From Cladochytrium replicatum (Eukaryota; Chytridiomycota; Chytridiomycetes; Cladochytriales; Cladochytriaceae), in the NCBI GenBank assembly GCA_025526935.1, contig JAHLKD010000076.1, positions 234,371-298,370 on the forward strand: a stretch of DNA of 64,000 nucleotides, written 5' to 3'. Below the pieces are notes generated by a model that was given only the letters and a program-made list of their open reading frames with translations, did not search any database and was not told where the DNA came from. Below, one piece after another: positions 1 to 13,736 of this stretch (its first letter is position 1; each line of letters starts with the position of its first letter). The translations under genes and the position numbers were made by a program.

Positions 1-320
1 GCCTCTGATCTCGATCATTTCAGGTATTGATATAATGATATTGGGTCGACGGGGTTGCTGATCCACTGGTTGTTTGTAGCTGTGCTGAAAGACTACCAAC
101 CGCTTTGGGAAGAGTACTACTTCTACACGTCTGGCTTTTAATTTGAGATTGTAGAGTTGTAAAAGCTCTTTTAAACCAAATCTGTATTTCAAAACAATGT
201 CCAAGAGCAGAAAGAGCTTCATTTGTTTGTCATCAAACTCCAGCCACAACGGAACAGCACGAATCCAATCACAGAATCATCATCTGCAGACCCTCACGCG
301 CACCACTCAAGTTTGGGAGG
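1..320. other. 5' flank of calcineurin A gene
   Basis: No gene is recognised here. It is the upstream and 5'-untranslated flank of the calcineurin gene, ending just before the ATG at 321. The open frame that crosses 223-594 has no recognisable similarity and overlaps the calcineurin first exon, so I treat it as chance. Confidence 0.5.
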
Positions 321-2714
<2,394 letters not shown>

Positions 2715-3100
2715 TAGATGGGCAGAAGTTTCTTTCCAATTTCGCAACAATACTTCTTGTTAGAACAGTCCTTCCTTTATTTTGTGTCATCATTTGCTTA
2801 ATTACCGAGAGATGTCAATTAACGCAAAGAAAACGCTTGCAAGTCAGAAAAGTTCAATCTTTTAACGGTGTCATCCCGTTGCCCCTCCTACTACGATGTC
2901 TCTCCAAGCAAAGAGACCTTGTCGCCTTCCGGAATAACATAAGTCGTTTTCGGGTTCACGACTACATAGTCGATATTTGCGGACGTGAGTCGGAAGAGCC
3001 CGATCGTAATGGCCTCCTCCGTTATTAAATAGCAATGCATGAGTAAAATAAACAAAAAGCACCGCAGGTGTAGGTTTATGGTACACCTGGCCCGTTTGCG

Positions 3101-3220
3101 CGGGGTGGACCACTCTGCTGGTGATGGGACACTGGGTGAAGGGGAAGGCAAAAGGTCACACGGGGTGGACCACTCTGCTGGTGATGGGACACTGGGTGAA
3201 GGGGAAGGCAAAAGGTCACA
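3101..3220. repeat. Perfect 60-bp tandem duplication
   Basis: Two identical 60-bp units run from 3101 to 3160 and from 3161 to 3220. The block is followed about 25 bp later by a TATAAGAG-like motif (3245) and then by the decayed retroelement-like sequence. This resembles repeats inside an LTR, but no LTR boundaries could be placed. Confidence 0.9.
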
Positions 3221-3299
3221 CGTGGCGATGTTGAATACAATGGGATATAAGAGTCGGAGGAGGGCAGAGTTGTAGTACTTCTAATCAGAGAGAATCAGA

Positions 3300-4690
3300 G
3301 ACCTCTCGAAAATATGAGAGCGATCAAGAGTTACCTAACAAAGAATCGAATGCATCATGGAGTTGAGGAGAACCCGTTCATCGAAGCCCCGGTGAAATAC
3401 CACTATCTAATTGATGAACACAAAGTTCAAGACAAATGGCGCATCAATGGTTCGTAGCGGAGCAGAAGTGCTAGCTGCACTGCCTCCGCGGACGAAGCTG
3501 GACGTGATGACGATCCTCAATGCTTTGTGGACTCCGGCCTCGACGGAGATCACAACAGTTCAATGGTGATCCACTCACAAAGTAGACTGGAAGCTGCTCG
3601 CGTTCAATAATGAAGGATGGATTGTGGTGGAAGCCGTGGCCCCAAAATGACCAAAGAAGTCTCCATCTTCTCTCCATCAAGGACGGAAAAGCGCTGAATT
3701 GCCGGAGAGCCTGAGAAGGCAGAGCATCCGGAAATGCAGGACGGTTGAATGTGAATGTGTGGTTTCAGCGAGAGGTATCTGCCGAGTCAAGTCTGTTGGG
3801 ATAACGTTCCCGCCTGCCGGTGACGGTGTCGCACTCACCCCAACGAAGGTCGACGCATTCCATGAAGCAACAGTTGCGGCGCGTCCCACACTGACACCAG
3901 AGTAAATTCGATCATGACCGGTGAACTGGCAACATCACTCTTATCTGAGCCAGGGCGGCGCGATGCTCCAATCCAGATGCAGCTCCCGCGTCTTGTTTTC
4001 CTTCACCAAAATCAACTCACAACTTGCTAACCGACACAATTGCTAAAGTTTCCCTCCGTTTCATTCCAGATGTCCACAGGGCTATCCGTGAGGGGATTCT
4101 CTTCGACTGTTCGCGGGGGCCTTTCATGGGTAAAGCAGATATGTCGAAACGAACCGGCTTCTTGGATAACCCCACACCAAATTCGATGATGTCCTTCGTT
4201 GAAGACCCAGTCCAACACCGTTGAGAGTTCCAATCCCGCCTGGCCTGATCAAAGAGACTGTTAAAAAGCCAGCCACTGCTAGCGGCACTCAGAGGTCCCA
4301 CCAATGTTTCGTCTGGCTCACCAGGTGCAATTATCATCAGAGCTTTACATCCTTCATAAACTCCTTAGAGGGAAAAATTCCACGTGTCGATGTAAGGGTC
4401 GGACTTTTTGGAGGGCGGAATGTTGGCGTATCGTACTCGGATTTGCTCCGAAGCAGCTTTAGCAGTTCCGGGAGGGTTGACGGAGTTTAAACTACACCAA
4501 CTATGACCACAGCCAATACCACAGCAGTCCTTGAAAGACTGCTTTCTGGACTGATTTCTGTAGACAAACCGTACGATGCGCTGGCTGTAGTTACGCAGAC
4601 GAATGCTGTGACGGTTGCGAGAGCGTCAATAATAGCGACGGAAGCGACCTTTTTTTGGTCTGGACAAATGATGAAGTTGGGACTGGTTTA
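3300..4690 (+). pseudogene. Decayed retroelement-like coding remnants, possibly Ty3-type reverse transcriptase
   Basis: No open gene remains. Short frames interrupted by stops carry weak retroelement-like pieces: a possible gag/protease-like stretch (3318-3458), FMGKADMSK followed by an NPTP string near 4126-4170, which resembles the KxDM...F block of Ty3-type reverse transcriptases, and SDFLEGGMLAYR near 4400-4435, which resembles the segment after the YxDD box. Adjacent stretches change frame repeatedly. The identification is tentative because no catalytic YxDD box is visible. The region sits between the calcineurin and FCF1 genes and includes no other recognisable gene. Confidence 0.35.
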
Positions 4691-4745
4691 ATCAACTAAT
4701 ATGCAAAAGATTTGTGAAGGGGCAACGCCACACAGGGTTTCTGAC

Positions 4746-5705
4746 ATGGTAAGAAATTGAGATGACCGATGCCTAGAGGACAGCTCATGCATAGTTTACC
4801 GTCAGGGGAAAGCAAAGACAACAAGAAAGTTTGCGGTTGCGAAGAAGGTTCTCGACCCCAAGGATGCGAGACTGTAAGTTTGGTTATTGCACTTTTTTTT
4901 ACTATTCTGACATGTCGGCCAAATACTTCAGAAAACAAAACCAAAAGAAAATTGAAGAAGAGAGAAAAAAGAAAGAAGAAGCAGCGCAGCCGCGCAACGT
5001 GTGAGTTTTCGTGTTACCATTGTTCAATGAGATTGCGTTTGTGACATCCAGTGTTCAGACCACAGGTTGCATCGTCGCTCTTCTTCAAGCACAACACAGC
5101 GCTGGGACCACCATACCAGATTATCATCGATACCAACTTCATCAATTTCTCCATTCAAAACAAACTGGAGATTGTCCAGGCAGCGATGGACTGTTTATAT
5201 GCGAAATGTAATAGCAAAAAAACTGGACGCTGATGTTAGCGCCTCATGAAAATCTCCCTAGGTATTCCGTGCATCACAGATTGCGTCATGGCAGAATTGG
5301 AGAAGTTGGGACCGAAATATCGTTTGGCTTTGAAGTGAGTGTCGAATGGTAATTGTTCTGTGCTCGAGCCCCGCTTATTGAATTATCTCGATTTAGAGTT
5401 GCGCGTGATCCCCGTTTTGTTCGATTGTCGTGCCCGCACAGTGGAACATACGCTGATGACTGCATTGTAAATCGTGTAACGCAGGTAGAGTCTGTTCGTA
5501 CACTTTCTAAAGGAGTTCATTTCATCCCAACCTTGTCTTATCTTTTAAGCACAAATGTTACATGGTTGCAACGTGCGATCGAGAGCTAAAGCGTCGAATC
5601 CGCAAATTACCGGGAATACCGATCATGAGCATATCAAGCTCACACCGAAAGTTTGTCATCGAGCGGTTACCGGATGATGGAGCTGCATGGGGTGCCACGC
5701 TTTAG
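4746..5705 (+). CDS. FCF1: Fcf1/Utp24 PIN-domain endonuclease of the small-subunit processome
   Basis: This is the nucleolar PIN-domain nuclease that cuts pre-rRNA at the A1/A2 sites during 18S rRNA maturation. The spliced protein reads [15 protein letters not shown] at the N-terminus, then a lysine-rich stretch, then [56 protein letters not shown] and a C-terminus rich in [11 protein letters not shown] and VIERLPD. The PIN acidic residues are visible in IDTNF, the conserved MAELE and TYADDC. The first coding exon is only the ATG (4746-4748); the intron 4749-4805 follows and GGG AAA GCA resumes the conserved MGKAK start. Further introns interrupt the gene near 4874-4931, 4998-5061, 5210-5262 and beyond. 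The stop is TAG at 5703-5705. Length and order match the family, which is about 190 residues. Confidence 0.95.
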
Positions 5706-6240
5706 AAGTCATATTATTTCTTTTGTAATTTTTGGCTGCGATGATGCCGTGGAACCATTTGCAGTTATTCTGGTTTATTGAAGCTTTGGGTTTCCATGTT
5801 AAATAAAAGCATAGGGCACAATCCTCTTAACTTCTTTTCTCTGTTTCCAATCTGCCCCAAACGTCTTTTTGTACCAGCTACACTGCACATCAGCCGAAAC
5901 AGCAAGATTCAAGATTGACCATAGAGTGACAGGTTTACACTGCTGTTATTCCCACCAGTAACAATCTCCATGGGTGCATAAATAAGGATCTCGAGCAATT
6001 AGTGCGGGCGAATGAAGAGGTCACACCATCCTCTCCCCTGATATTAATATACAGTTCTCGTTGACTCGACGCTTTGGGAGGGATGAGATGGTGGTGGCAC
6101 GCGTAGAATACACACACCCAATCAAGTGGCTTGTGATCGACGGTGATGTCAAAGCCACTATAGTTTCCGTTCTAGCGTTCACAAAGCCTCTCGTCACCTT
6201 CAACCAACACCACCAGATCCGAACAGCTCCAAGGCTCAAC
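5706..6240. other. Intergenic region, FCF1 to RhoGAP gene
   Basis: No gene is recognised. It holds the FCF1 3' flank and the putative promoter of the RhoGAP gene. An in-frame upstream ATG at 6088 could extend the RhoGAP protein by about 50 residues. Confidence 0.5.
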
Positions 6241-9200
6241 ATGGCATCCCTTCAGCATGAAGATATCCAGAAGGAAGCGACCTACACTAGCCCGGTTTAC
6301 CTCAATATTGAATCTGATGTGAACAAGAACCTTCCGTCAGAGCCAGTTGATCAATATCCAACAAACGAATGGGTAGTTCCAGACGGGATCAACGAAGCGG
6401 ACGGAAATGAATCACCCCAGATTAGTTATCCAACGGAGATTCATAGCAACTTCGACTCTGCGCATGCACATACAGTTTCTGTTGACACGACACAGCCCAC
6501 TGTTGGACGAAAGGAAACTGATGTCGCCCGTGTCTCTGAACTTTCAGGCATTGTCACCAGATACATTGCAAAAGCAGTGTGGGATTATAATGCACAAGAG
6601 GTGAACAAAACTCTCAATCATTCGGGTTAGTTGCTGATATAAATCAAGGACAACGAACTTTCATTTAAGAGCGGACAAATCCTCTTGAATGTTGAGCTCT
6701 GCAACAACGATTGGTTTTCAGGCTCTATAGATGGGAACGATGGGTATTTCCCAGCTAACCGAGTGGCCATTGTGCAAGGTCAGTTGGGATTTTTGTTACA
6801 TCAACTTCGTGTTCGCCGATCTGTTTTGAAAACAGAGATGCCCACAGAAAGCGTGCGACCTTCCGTTTCAACAGTTACAGAGCAGCAGCCGTCAGATCAA
6901 CTCGCTGAAATACCCCCAATCGTCCTCCCCGACGGAGAAACCGAGAATCCGTTCCAGGAACTAGGAAACGAGGATGCAAACAGTACGCTTGATCGACCTT
7001 ATCGTGATGCAGCCGATGTTGCAGAGATCCGTGCTTCATCTGCAGCCCCAAGCCCAGTCGGCGATGGGCCAGTGGTGGGCACAATTTGTTTTTTTGTTGG
7101 AAAATAGCAATCCTAAATGCTACAAAATGATAGGGATCATGGATTGCAGTTACGAATGACGATAATGAGGTTTACTACTGGAATGTCGATACAGGAGAGA
7201 CATCGTGGGAACATCCATTTGACACAGGTGCGGGAATCACAGCCGAAGATGTTTCAGTCCGCTACAGTTCGACAGGAGAACCTGCAGATGAACCATGGAC
7301 TCTAGTGGTAATGGAACTCACCTCCTAAGTTGGTAACATCATTTATCTCTTTCCAGCCCCCTCATGCAGGAGATAATACATCTATACGTGCCCCACCTTC
7401 AGCCCACTCAGTGAACGCTCCGCCACCGCCTCCTCCGCAATTGATTACGCATCAGGACAGCGTGGTACCAGACAACGCATCTCCTGATGTCGGTGTTTCA
7501 ATCGATGATTCGGATAGTATTTTGGTTGTGAATTCAACTAAAAATTTTGCGGACAATTGGCTCATAAAACTTCCGTAGAGAAATTTTGGACTCGTTCCCC
7601 CTGAGCTGGTTCGCCGAGAAGGCTACCTTGGCGTAAAGCTAAAGCGGGAAGATGGCGGTCTCGAGACTTGGAAGAGTAATGTCTCAACGTCATGGAAAAA
7701 CTACTGGGCAGTCGTGTGTGTTGGGTTCCTGGCGTTCTACAAAGATCAACCGTCCAAGGGCAAGGTTCGTAACATGAGTGACACAATTTCAGCGTTTCTG
7801 ATGTCCCGATATTGCGCTAGAGAAATGAAAAGCTCTTACATCCCGTTCTGGTGCTTCCTCTTCACAGTATGCAGATTGAAACCGTTGTTTCGAAAGAACA
7901 AACGCGTAAGAAGGGGGCTTTCTCTATTTCGACCGAAAAAGGTGCACAGTGGCTCCTTCTCCCACCAAACGAGGGCGATCTCGCTCAGTGGATGGATGCC
8001 ATTTACGAAGCTACGAAAGAAAGATCAACGACTGGAGAAGTGAGTATCATTATGAAGATGTCGTGGACATGCCTTAGTCTAATTAACTTGTTGTCCATCC
8101 ATTATTCCTACAGTATGAAAATGGTGCAGTCAAAACAGTTCACCTCTTAATATTCGCTGACCCATAACCAAATTGATTAGCGGTTTCTCGAGTTCTTCCC
8201 CGGCAGCCAAGCGGCTCCCCTGGAGACGTGCTTCCAAACACCAACACTTCTCCTCCTCCAGTTCCATCGTCAAGAAAGAAGAGTACGTATGATAATGACC
8301 ATCTGGTGCAATACTTCGGCTGAGATACGGAATGTGCATTTCAGTGACAGAAGCAGTAGCGGATCGGCTCCGGCGGTCTGGAAAGGACAAACGTAAAGTT
8401 GAAATTCTTCGCGACAACATTCTCTAACAAAACTTTCGAAAATAGCCGAAGATGCCGGGAGTAGTCAGAGCAACCTTCTTGCTGGCCAGGGAGCTACCGC
8501 TTCTGCTGGAAAGCCCAGAAAGGGACTGGGTGGATTTTTCAGATCCAAGGTGAATCCATTAAGTTGACGATAATGTGGGATCTGAAAATGACATCTTTAA
8601 ACACAGGACAGCAAGACGGTCTTGACAAGCGGTGAGATAAGACCGATGGCATTTCATTTGCCGGTTACTGACACACTTCCAATACTAATCTCAGAGCTTA
8701 CGTTTGGCGGAGATTTGGAAATTCAACTTCGCAAAGACAACCGAACAATTCCTTTGGTGATGGAGCTGTGCATCGCGGAGGTTGAAAAACGCGGTATGAT
8801 GTTGTGTTTTGCGAACGTGACCTATATTTGATCGCATTTTTGATCAGGTATCGAAAGCCAAGGAATATATCGGCTTTCTGGCAACAAATCTACTGTGGAA
8901 AAGTTTCGGACTATGTTCAACCAGCGTGAGTACATGCTATTTCGTACGCAATTTGAGATTTGACCGAGCTGGCAGAGGATGCGGTCGACTTTTCTACCGA
9001 GCCCGATATTAACGTCTGCGCAGCTCTGCTGAAATGTGAGCAACTCTGTGATGGCGTAATCGTATTTACACTAAACACCACTCCTTGGTTCTAAACAGTG
9101 TACTTGCGAGAGCTCCATAATCCCCTTATTCCTTTTGATCATTACGATCGGTTTATTGAAGTTGCACGTAGGATATCTATTGTTTCTGCGATCTACAAGC

Positions 9201-9667
9201 GACTGATTCAATTTTAGGCGTGGAAGATAGGGATGAGCGGCTTTTGCGGTTGCGCGATACAATATACATGTTGCCTGAGCCCAACTTCCGTGCACTTGAA
9301 ACGCTCTTGAGGCATTTACAGCGGTAAGCATCATACCAGAGAAAATATTGTTGTGCTTAACCTTTTGGAAGAGTTGCTGAGTATAGTCACATCAACAAAA
9401 TGGAGCCGGCGAACTTGGCGATCGTTTTCGGGTGAGCTAGTTTCGGGTTGCATGATGGGTCTGATAAACTTACACTCTTAAAGACCTTCTCTCCTTCGAA
9501 CGTCTGAAGATGGGCAAGGAGAAGCTCAAGTCATGATGAACATGTTGAACATGTCACACCATAATTCACTTGTTGAAGCGATGATTGAGTACACCAGGTT
9601 GGTGAACGCTTCACTTGGACAACATCATTCTAAATGCACATTTAGCTGGATTTTTGATCAATCGTAA
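6241..9667 (+). CDS. SH3-WW-PH-RhoGAP protein (ARHGAP12/15/27-like)
   Basis: This is a predicted GTPase-activating protein for Rho/Rac/Cdc42 GTPases, acting on actin and polarity at membranes. The domain order is visible after splicing. An SH3 domain (about 6560-6780) reads AVWDYNAQ, then across an intron DNELSFKSGQILLNV and GYFPANRV. A WW domain (about 7141-7230) contains YYWNVDTGETSWEHP. A proline-rich linker (PPPPPP) follows, then a PH domain (about 7580-8040, REGYLGVK, KNYWAVV, WMDAIYEA). The RhoGAP domain (about 8690-9640) carries the arginine finger in GIYRLSG and the conserved KMEPANLAIVFGPSLLR block. An in-frame TAG near 7576 is best explained as the end of an intron (about 7519-7578). 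The final exon gives SWIFDQS and stop TAA at 9665-9667. I start at 6241 (MASLQHED); ATG 6088 is the alternative. The last 480 bp are duplicated in inverted orientation at 33.2-33.7 kb. Confidence 0.85.
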
Positions 9668-10514
9668 TTGTACATATATTCTGAGCTTCAACGTTTTTAG
9701 TCATGTATTCGATTTCTTTGTTTCCGTCAGTCTTCAGATCCGACTCAACTCGTAAAACACCACCTTTTTGGAGTTACCAGCAGCCGGGCTTGTGGGCAAA
9801 TAAAGCTCTTGATTGAAGCAGTGCTCTTAATCTATGTAATGATTTTAATCAAAGCAGTTCTTGAAGCGAGCTTCTTGATCTTGCTGGTTGGCACTTCTGT
9901 GGGTTGGAAGACCAGCCATTCTCACACACAGAAGTGGAAGGTCAGATCTTGCGCCGATTCAGTCCAATCCATTTAACGTCAAATGAGATTGCGATTGGAG
10001 CATGGGCGTTAGCATGAAGTCAGCCAACGTTGACAACACATCCAATCGCCTTCTGTATCATGACTTGGGTATGGGCGGCATTCCCCCACAGCGCCGTCAT
10101 CGTTTACGAAATTAACCCCTGCGAGAATTCGACTGTTGACTGCCATCCAAAACATACTCGACATACGCATTGTCTATTACAATCGACATGGAATCCTTAT
10201 GAGATCAAGGTCAGTTTCTTCCAATACACTACGGTTGGGCAAACTTTCTTTCCCTCCTCATAAACTTCTCAGATTTTCAATAGTTTAGTTATTCTCGCTT
10301 GCAAGACTGTCCCGATTTGGAATTCTCGCTTCGACACGTCCGCTTTGGTCCTCCCGCACGATGAAACAGAAGCCAGACAAAGACAGACCCAACGTGCTGC
10401 GTGCTATTGCGCAGAGGAATCTCAATCTCGTGGTAAGTAAATATCAAATCAATTACCTGCCTTCTGTTACGCGTTGATCGCGTCCACCATGAAATCATCC
10501 GCTGATCTGAATGC
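9187..10514 (+). repeat. Left arm of a 1.3-kb inverted duplication
   Basis: The arm starts inside the RhoGAP coding region at about 9187 and ends at 10514. Its reverse complement occurs at 32394-33717. The outer limits are sharp: similarity stops after CTGAATGC at 10514 and at the CTTGTAGATCGCA junction near 9187. Beyond the RhoGAP stop, the arm contains about 850 bp with no recognised protein; one 77-codon open frame (10030-10263) is shared almost unchanged by both arms. Confidence 0.92.
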
Positions 10515-10560
10515 AAAGGCTGATTTGCGTAATCTTTTAGACGGCGTATGAGGAGATTTT
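9668..10560. other. Duplicated intergenic stretch, no recognised gene
   Basis: This is the RhoGAP 3' flank. A 77-codon open frame (10030-10263, +) and a 75-codon frame on the other strand (10289-10516) are preserved in both copies of the inverted duplication, which reflects the recent duplication and is not evidence of coding. I recognise no domain. Confidence 0.4.
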
Positions 10561-10576
10561 TTGTCTGCGTTCATAG

Positions 10577-11430
10577 GTGGTGTACACCTCCATCCCACCA
10601 CTCGTGATGGCCAATTTGCACAAGCCGTCCCCGAACCAGCTGTCGCAGAGCACCCGGAACTGTACTACCAACTCTCCGCACCCGCGCTCGAACGCCGCGT
10701 CCACGTACATCCCCGGCGCACAACGCCCATGCGATTCCGCTGGAATCTACTGGAACTGGCTGATCCATTTCGGGATGGTCGTCTCCCCCTTTTTGCGATC
10801 CCTAGCCATCTTTGGCAGCGTGTACTTTATCGCCTCGGAAGGAACCCTCGACCTTGTCGGGTACTCTGTCGGCCACTGGGTGCAATACCACTATTTCGGC
10901 ACGCCCGTTCTGATAACTGTGCTTGTCAAGTCGGTGCTCATGGGCGAGCGGTGGACGTGGGGTTTGGCGGGGTCGTTTTTCGCGATTTTCTTTGTACATG
11001 TTTGGCGGGGTCGTTTTTCGCGATTTTCTTTGTACATGTTACGATGATGTTTTGCTGGATATGATGAAGTACGTTGAAGCCGACACGTCGACATTGCGCG
11101 TGTGTTGCCGACGTACTATTTCGTATGTATCGTGATACTGGTGATTTGACTTTCTGCTGCTGTAGTAAGTGATGGGTAGAAGATTTGAGGGTAAGGGATT
11201 AGGTAGAACTGATTTTCGGCGTTTTTTCTTTTTTTAGCCTGAAGAGGGTTTTCCCGAACGACGCGAATATCATTTCGGAACAGGTTGTGGCGGCGAAGGA
11301 AAGGAAAAGCGGCGGGAGGGAAGGGAAAGCAGGCGGCTGTGAGGGTTTTTGACAAGCTTGAGAGTGTGGAAGGGCTGTATTATGATCGGCACCGGAAGTT
11401 TGCCTTTCTCACGAGGAACCCTTTCTTTTT
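10577..11430 (+). pseudogene. P4-type (phospholipid-translocating) ATPase, C-terminal relic
   Basis: The segment resembles the C-terminal membrane half of flippases. VVYTSIPPLVM at about 10577-10610 matches the conserved P4 motif before transmembrane segment 8. HPELY appears in another frame (about 10650). Then come hydrophobic segments with GTPVLITVLVKSVL and WTW (about 10895-10960), and RVFPNDANIISEQV (about 11246-11290) matches the post-membrane tail. The frame changes at least twice. One cause is visible: a 38-bp direct duplication at 10963-11038, not a multiple of three. No catalytic DKTGT part is present in the window, so this is a truncated, dead copy. It lies directly beside the left arm of the inverted duplication. 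Confidence 0.65.
10963..11038. repeat. 38-bp perfect tandem duplication
   Basis: Units 10963-11000 and 11001-11038 are identical. The duplication lies in a membrane-segment-coding part of the P4 ATPase relic and shifts its frame. Confidence 0.93.
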
Positions 11431-11509
11431 TTGTTTTTGGTTGTTTCCTGGCATATTTTGGTGGACGATAATCCTGTACTTATCATTGTTTTCTTGAACA
11501 AGGACGGTA

Positions 11510-13736
11510 TTCTATTGGAACAATTTGATATGCAAGAATTTCAGCCATTTTTCCGGTACTCACCACCGCAAAGCATAAAACACTACCAACCACCGAAATT
11601 GAAGGGATTCAAAAAGCTGTTCAAGAAGGACAAGACGGAAAGGATCGCTACTGTGACTATAACCATACAGTCAATCAGCCCTCTCAACAACTCGGACACG
11701 GAGAGCGTGTGCAGCTGGAAGTACCTACCGATGTCAAGTTCAGTGACTTTGCATCCGCTGCACTCTCGAAACTCGAACTGGCGGGCCACCGCCTCAATCA
11801 GCACTCCCCTAGATTCCGAATCAACACGGATGCAGGACTGTCCATCTGGGACGATCGCGATATTGCGAACGCTTTGGCCTCCAAGTCACCATTCTTGTGG
11901 TATGGCGGGTGCGCGAGGTAAGTAAACCGATGTGTTTCGGGAAACAAAATGCTTACCGTAGTCTTGATTTCTTGTTTAGGTCTCTAGCCCATCGCTTCCA
12001 AAACCGGAACCTGTTCCGCCTACTTCCGTGAAATGGACGTGCAAAGAGCACCGTGTTGCCCATCACGATATTTTCGTTTCGTACCGCCGCCAGGACGAAG
12101 GGGATCTCGTGAAGATGCTGGTGCCGTTCTTGGAGAGTCGGGGAGCGTCGATTGGGGACCAAGGTTGACGTTTTCTGGGACCAACAATGTCTCAACGACG
12201 CGCAGAACTGGAGAGAGGGGTTCATCAACGGGTTGCAGCAGAGCCGCGTAATCGTGTACCTTCTCAGTGCAGAATCGATCAAGACTATGAACAACAATGT
12301 TCTTGCCGGGAAAGCTAGCAACATGGTACCATATTAACCTGCTAATCATTTTGAAACATCACAGGAAGGAAGACAATTTCTGATAGAGATTGAGAAGGGG
12401 ATTGAGCTTGCTGGAGAAAGTCACCCACTATTCTGCTGTGTCCAGTGCTAGTGGCGGAAACTGTTATTTCTTTCAATCAAATTCCAAAGTTCGATTCAGC
12501 ACTGCAGTCTTTCTCAAATGATCAGTGTGTCAGTGTTTTCTCTCCAGATGCATTTGTTGACATAGCTCACAATCAAACAGTGTTTGCAACCCTTCGTGAT
12601 ACAATGTCAAGTCTCTTTGCACACAACTGTATTCATCTTTCCCCTACTGCAGAGAAGTTGTATGGCATTACCTACAATGTCATTGACTTGGTCAAGCCTC
12701 TCTCAGAGCGAGTCTCAGGTAGATTTAGGTATTAACAAAGCGTTGTCATATTTATCGTTCCATTAATCTTTGTAGATATTCTCAGTACATTGCCGAAACC
12801 ACCAGCACATTTCATTGGTCGTGATGATGTTTTGTCGGAGATTCAGAAGCAACTTGTCAATCATGGTGCAGTAATTCTTGTAGCCCATGGAGGGATGGGT
12901 AAATCAAGTGTAGCACTTCAGTTCGCCAAGCAGAATCAAAAGTCTTATGACTCAATATTCTGGATCCCCTGCAATACTGCTGCAACTGCAGTGTCATCTA
13001 TGTGTGCTTATGCTGAGTCACAGTTTGGATTAGTTGGCTTTGAGTCAATGGACTCTGCAGACATTGTGAGTTTCATGGGTGATAACTTGACAAAGTTTCA
13101 TCGCTATCTTCTTATCCTTGATAATGTTGATGATGAATCAGTGCTTGATCAAATTCTTGTTTCCACTTTGAGTGGAGATGTTGTTGTTACTTCTCGGTCC
13201 AATGCTGGCTTGGCTGTCAAGATGCGAAAATGGACTGATCCACTCGCTAAGAATGTTCAGGTTCAGACTTGGCCAAGTAACATAACTCACAAATTCTTAA
13301 AGCAACGATTGGACCAAAAGTTTGATTATCTCACAGTTGACCAAAATGTAGTTGATGCACTCAACAAGCTCATTCAACACATTGACGGACTTCCACTTGC
13401 AGCTGAGCAAGCAGCAGCATTCATGGAAAGAGAACAAACCAATTTCTCTGTTTTGGTCAGACGTATTACCAGTTACCTTGCAGAAAACCCTGATCCCAGA
13501 CTTGGAGTTGCATCCGTGTCACTGGCGGCTATCATTAGAGCAGGTCTTGACACCATCGGCAATGCCGCATCATTGCTTATGCAAGCTCTTTCATTCTATG
13601 CCAGTCGTGATATTCCATTTGATCTTGTTGACCAAGTTGTGGTTCTGCTATCTGAAAGTGAAGTTGAAGGTATCAAAAAGTCAGATTTCAATAGCCTGGA
13701 GTTGCTTCGCAAATTGCCCAGCCAGTCACTGCAGTG
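11510..13736 (+). pseudogene. TIR-NB-ARC (NLR-like) gene, frameshifted and truncated
   Basis: The relic encodes a STAND-class immune-type receptor. Order along the strand: a lysine-rich start (about 11530-11640); a region around 11709-11900 reading VQLEVPTDVKFSDFASAAL and LSIWDDRDIANAL, which looks like a small beta-grasp-type fold; an intron near 11919-11980; a TIR domain (about 12050-12440) with HHDIFVSYRRQDEGD and VFWDQQCLNDAQNW; and an NB-ARC domain (about 12780-13700) with P-loop GGMGKSSVALQFA, Walker B-like YLLILDNVDDE, VVVTSRSN (RNBS-B) and IDGLPLAAEQAAAF (GLPLA). Single-base frame changes are needed near 11700, 11890, 12150 and 12430, while 12790-13735 is clean. The C-terminal sensor (repeats expected) is missing: the frame runs into a LINE ORF1 stub at about 13736. 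Domains are certain; the exact start is not. Confidence 0.82.
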
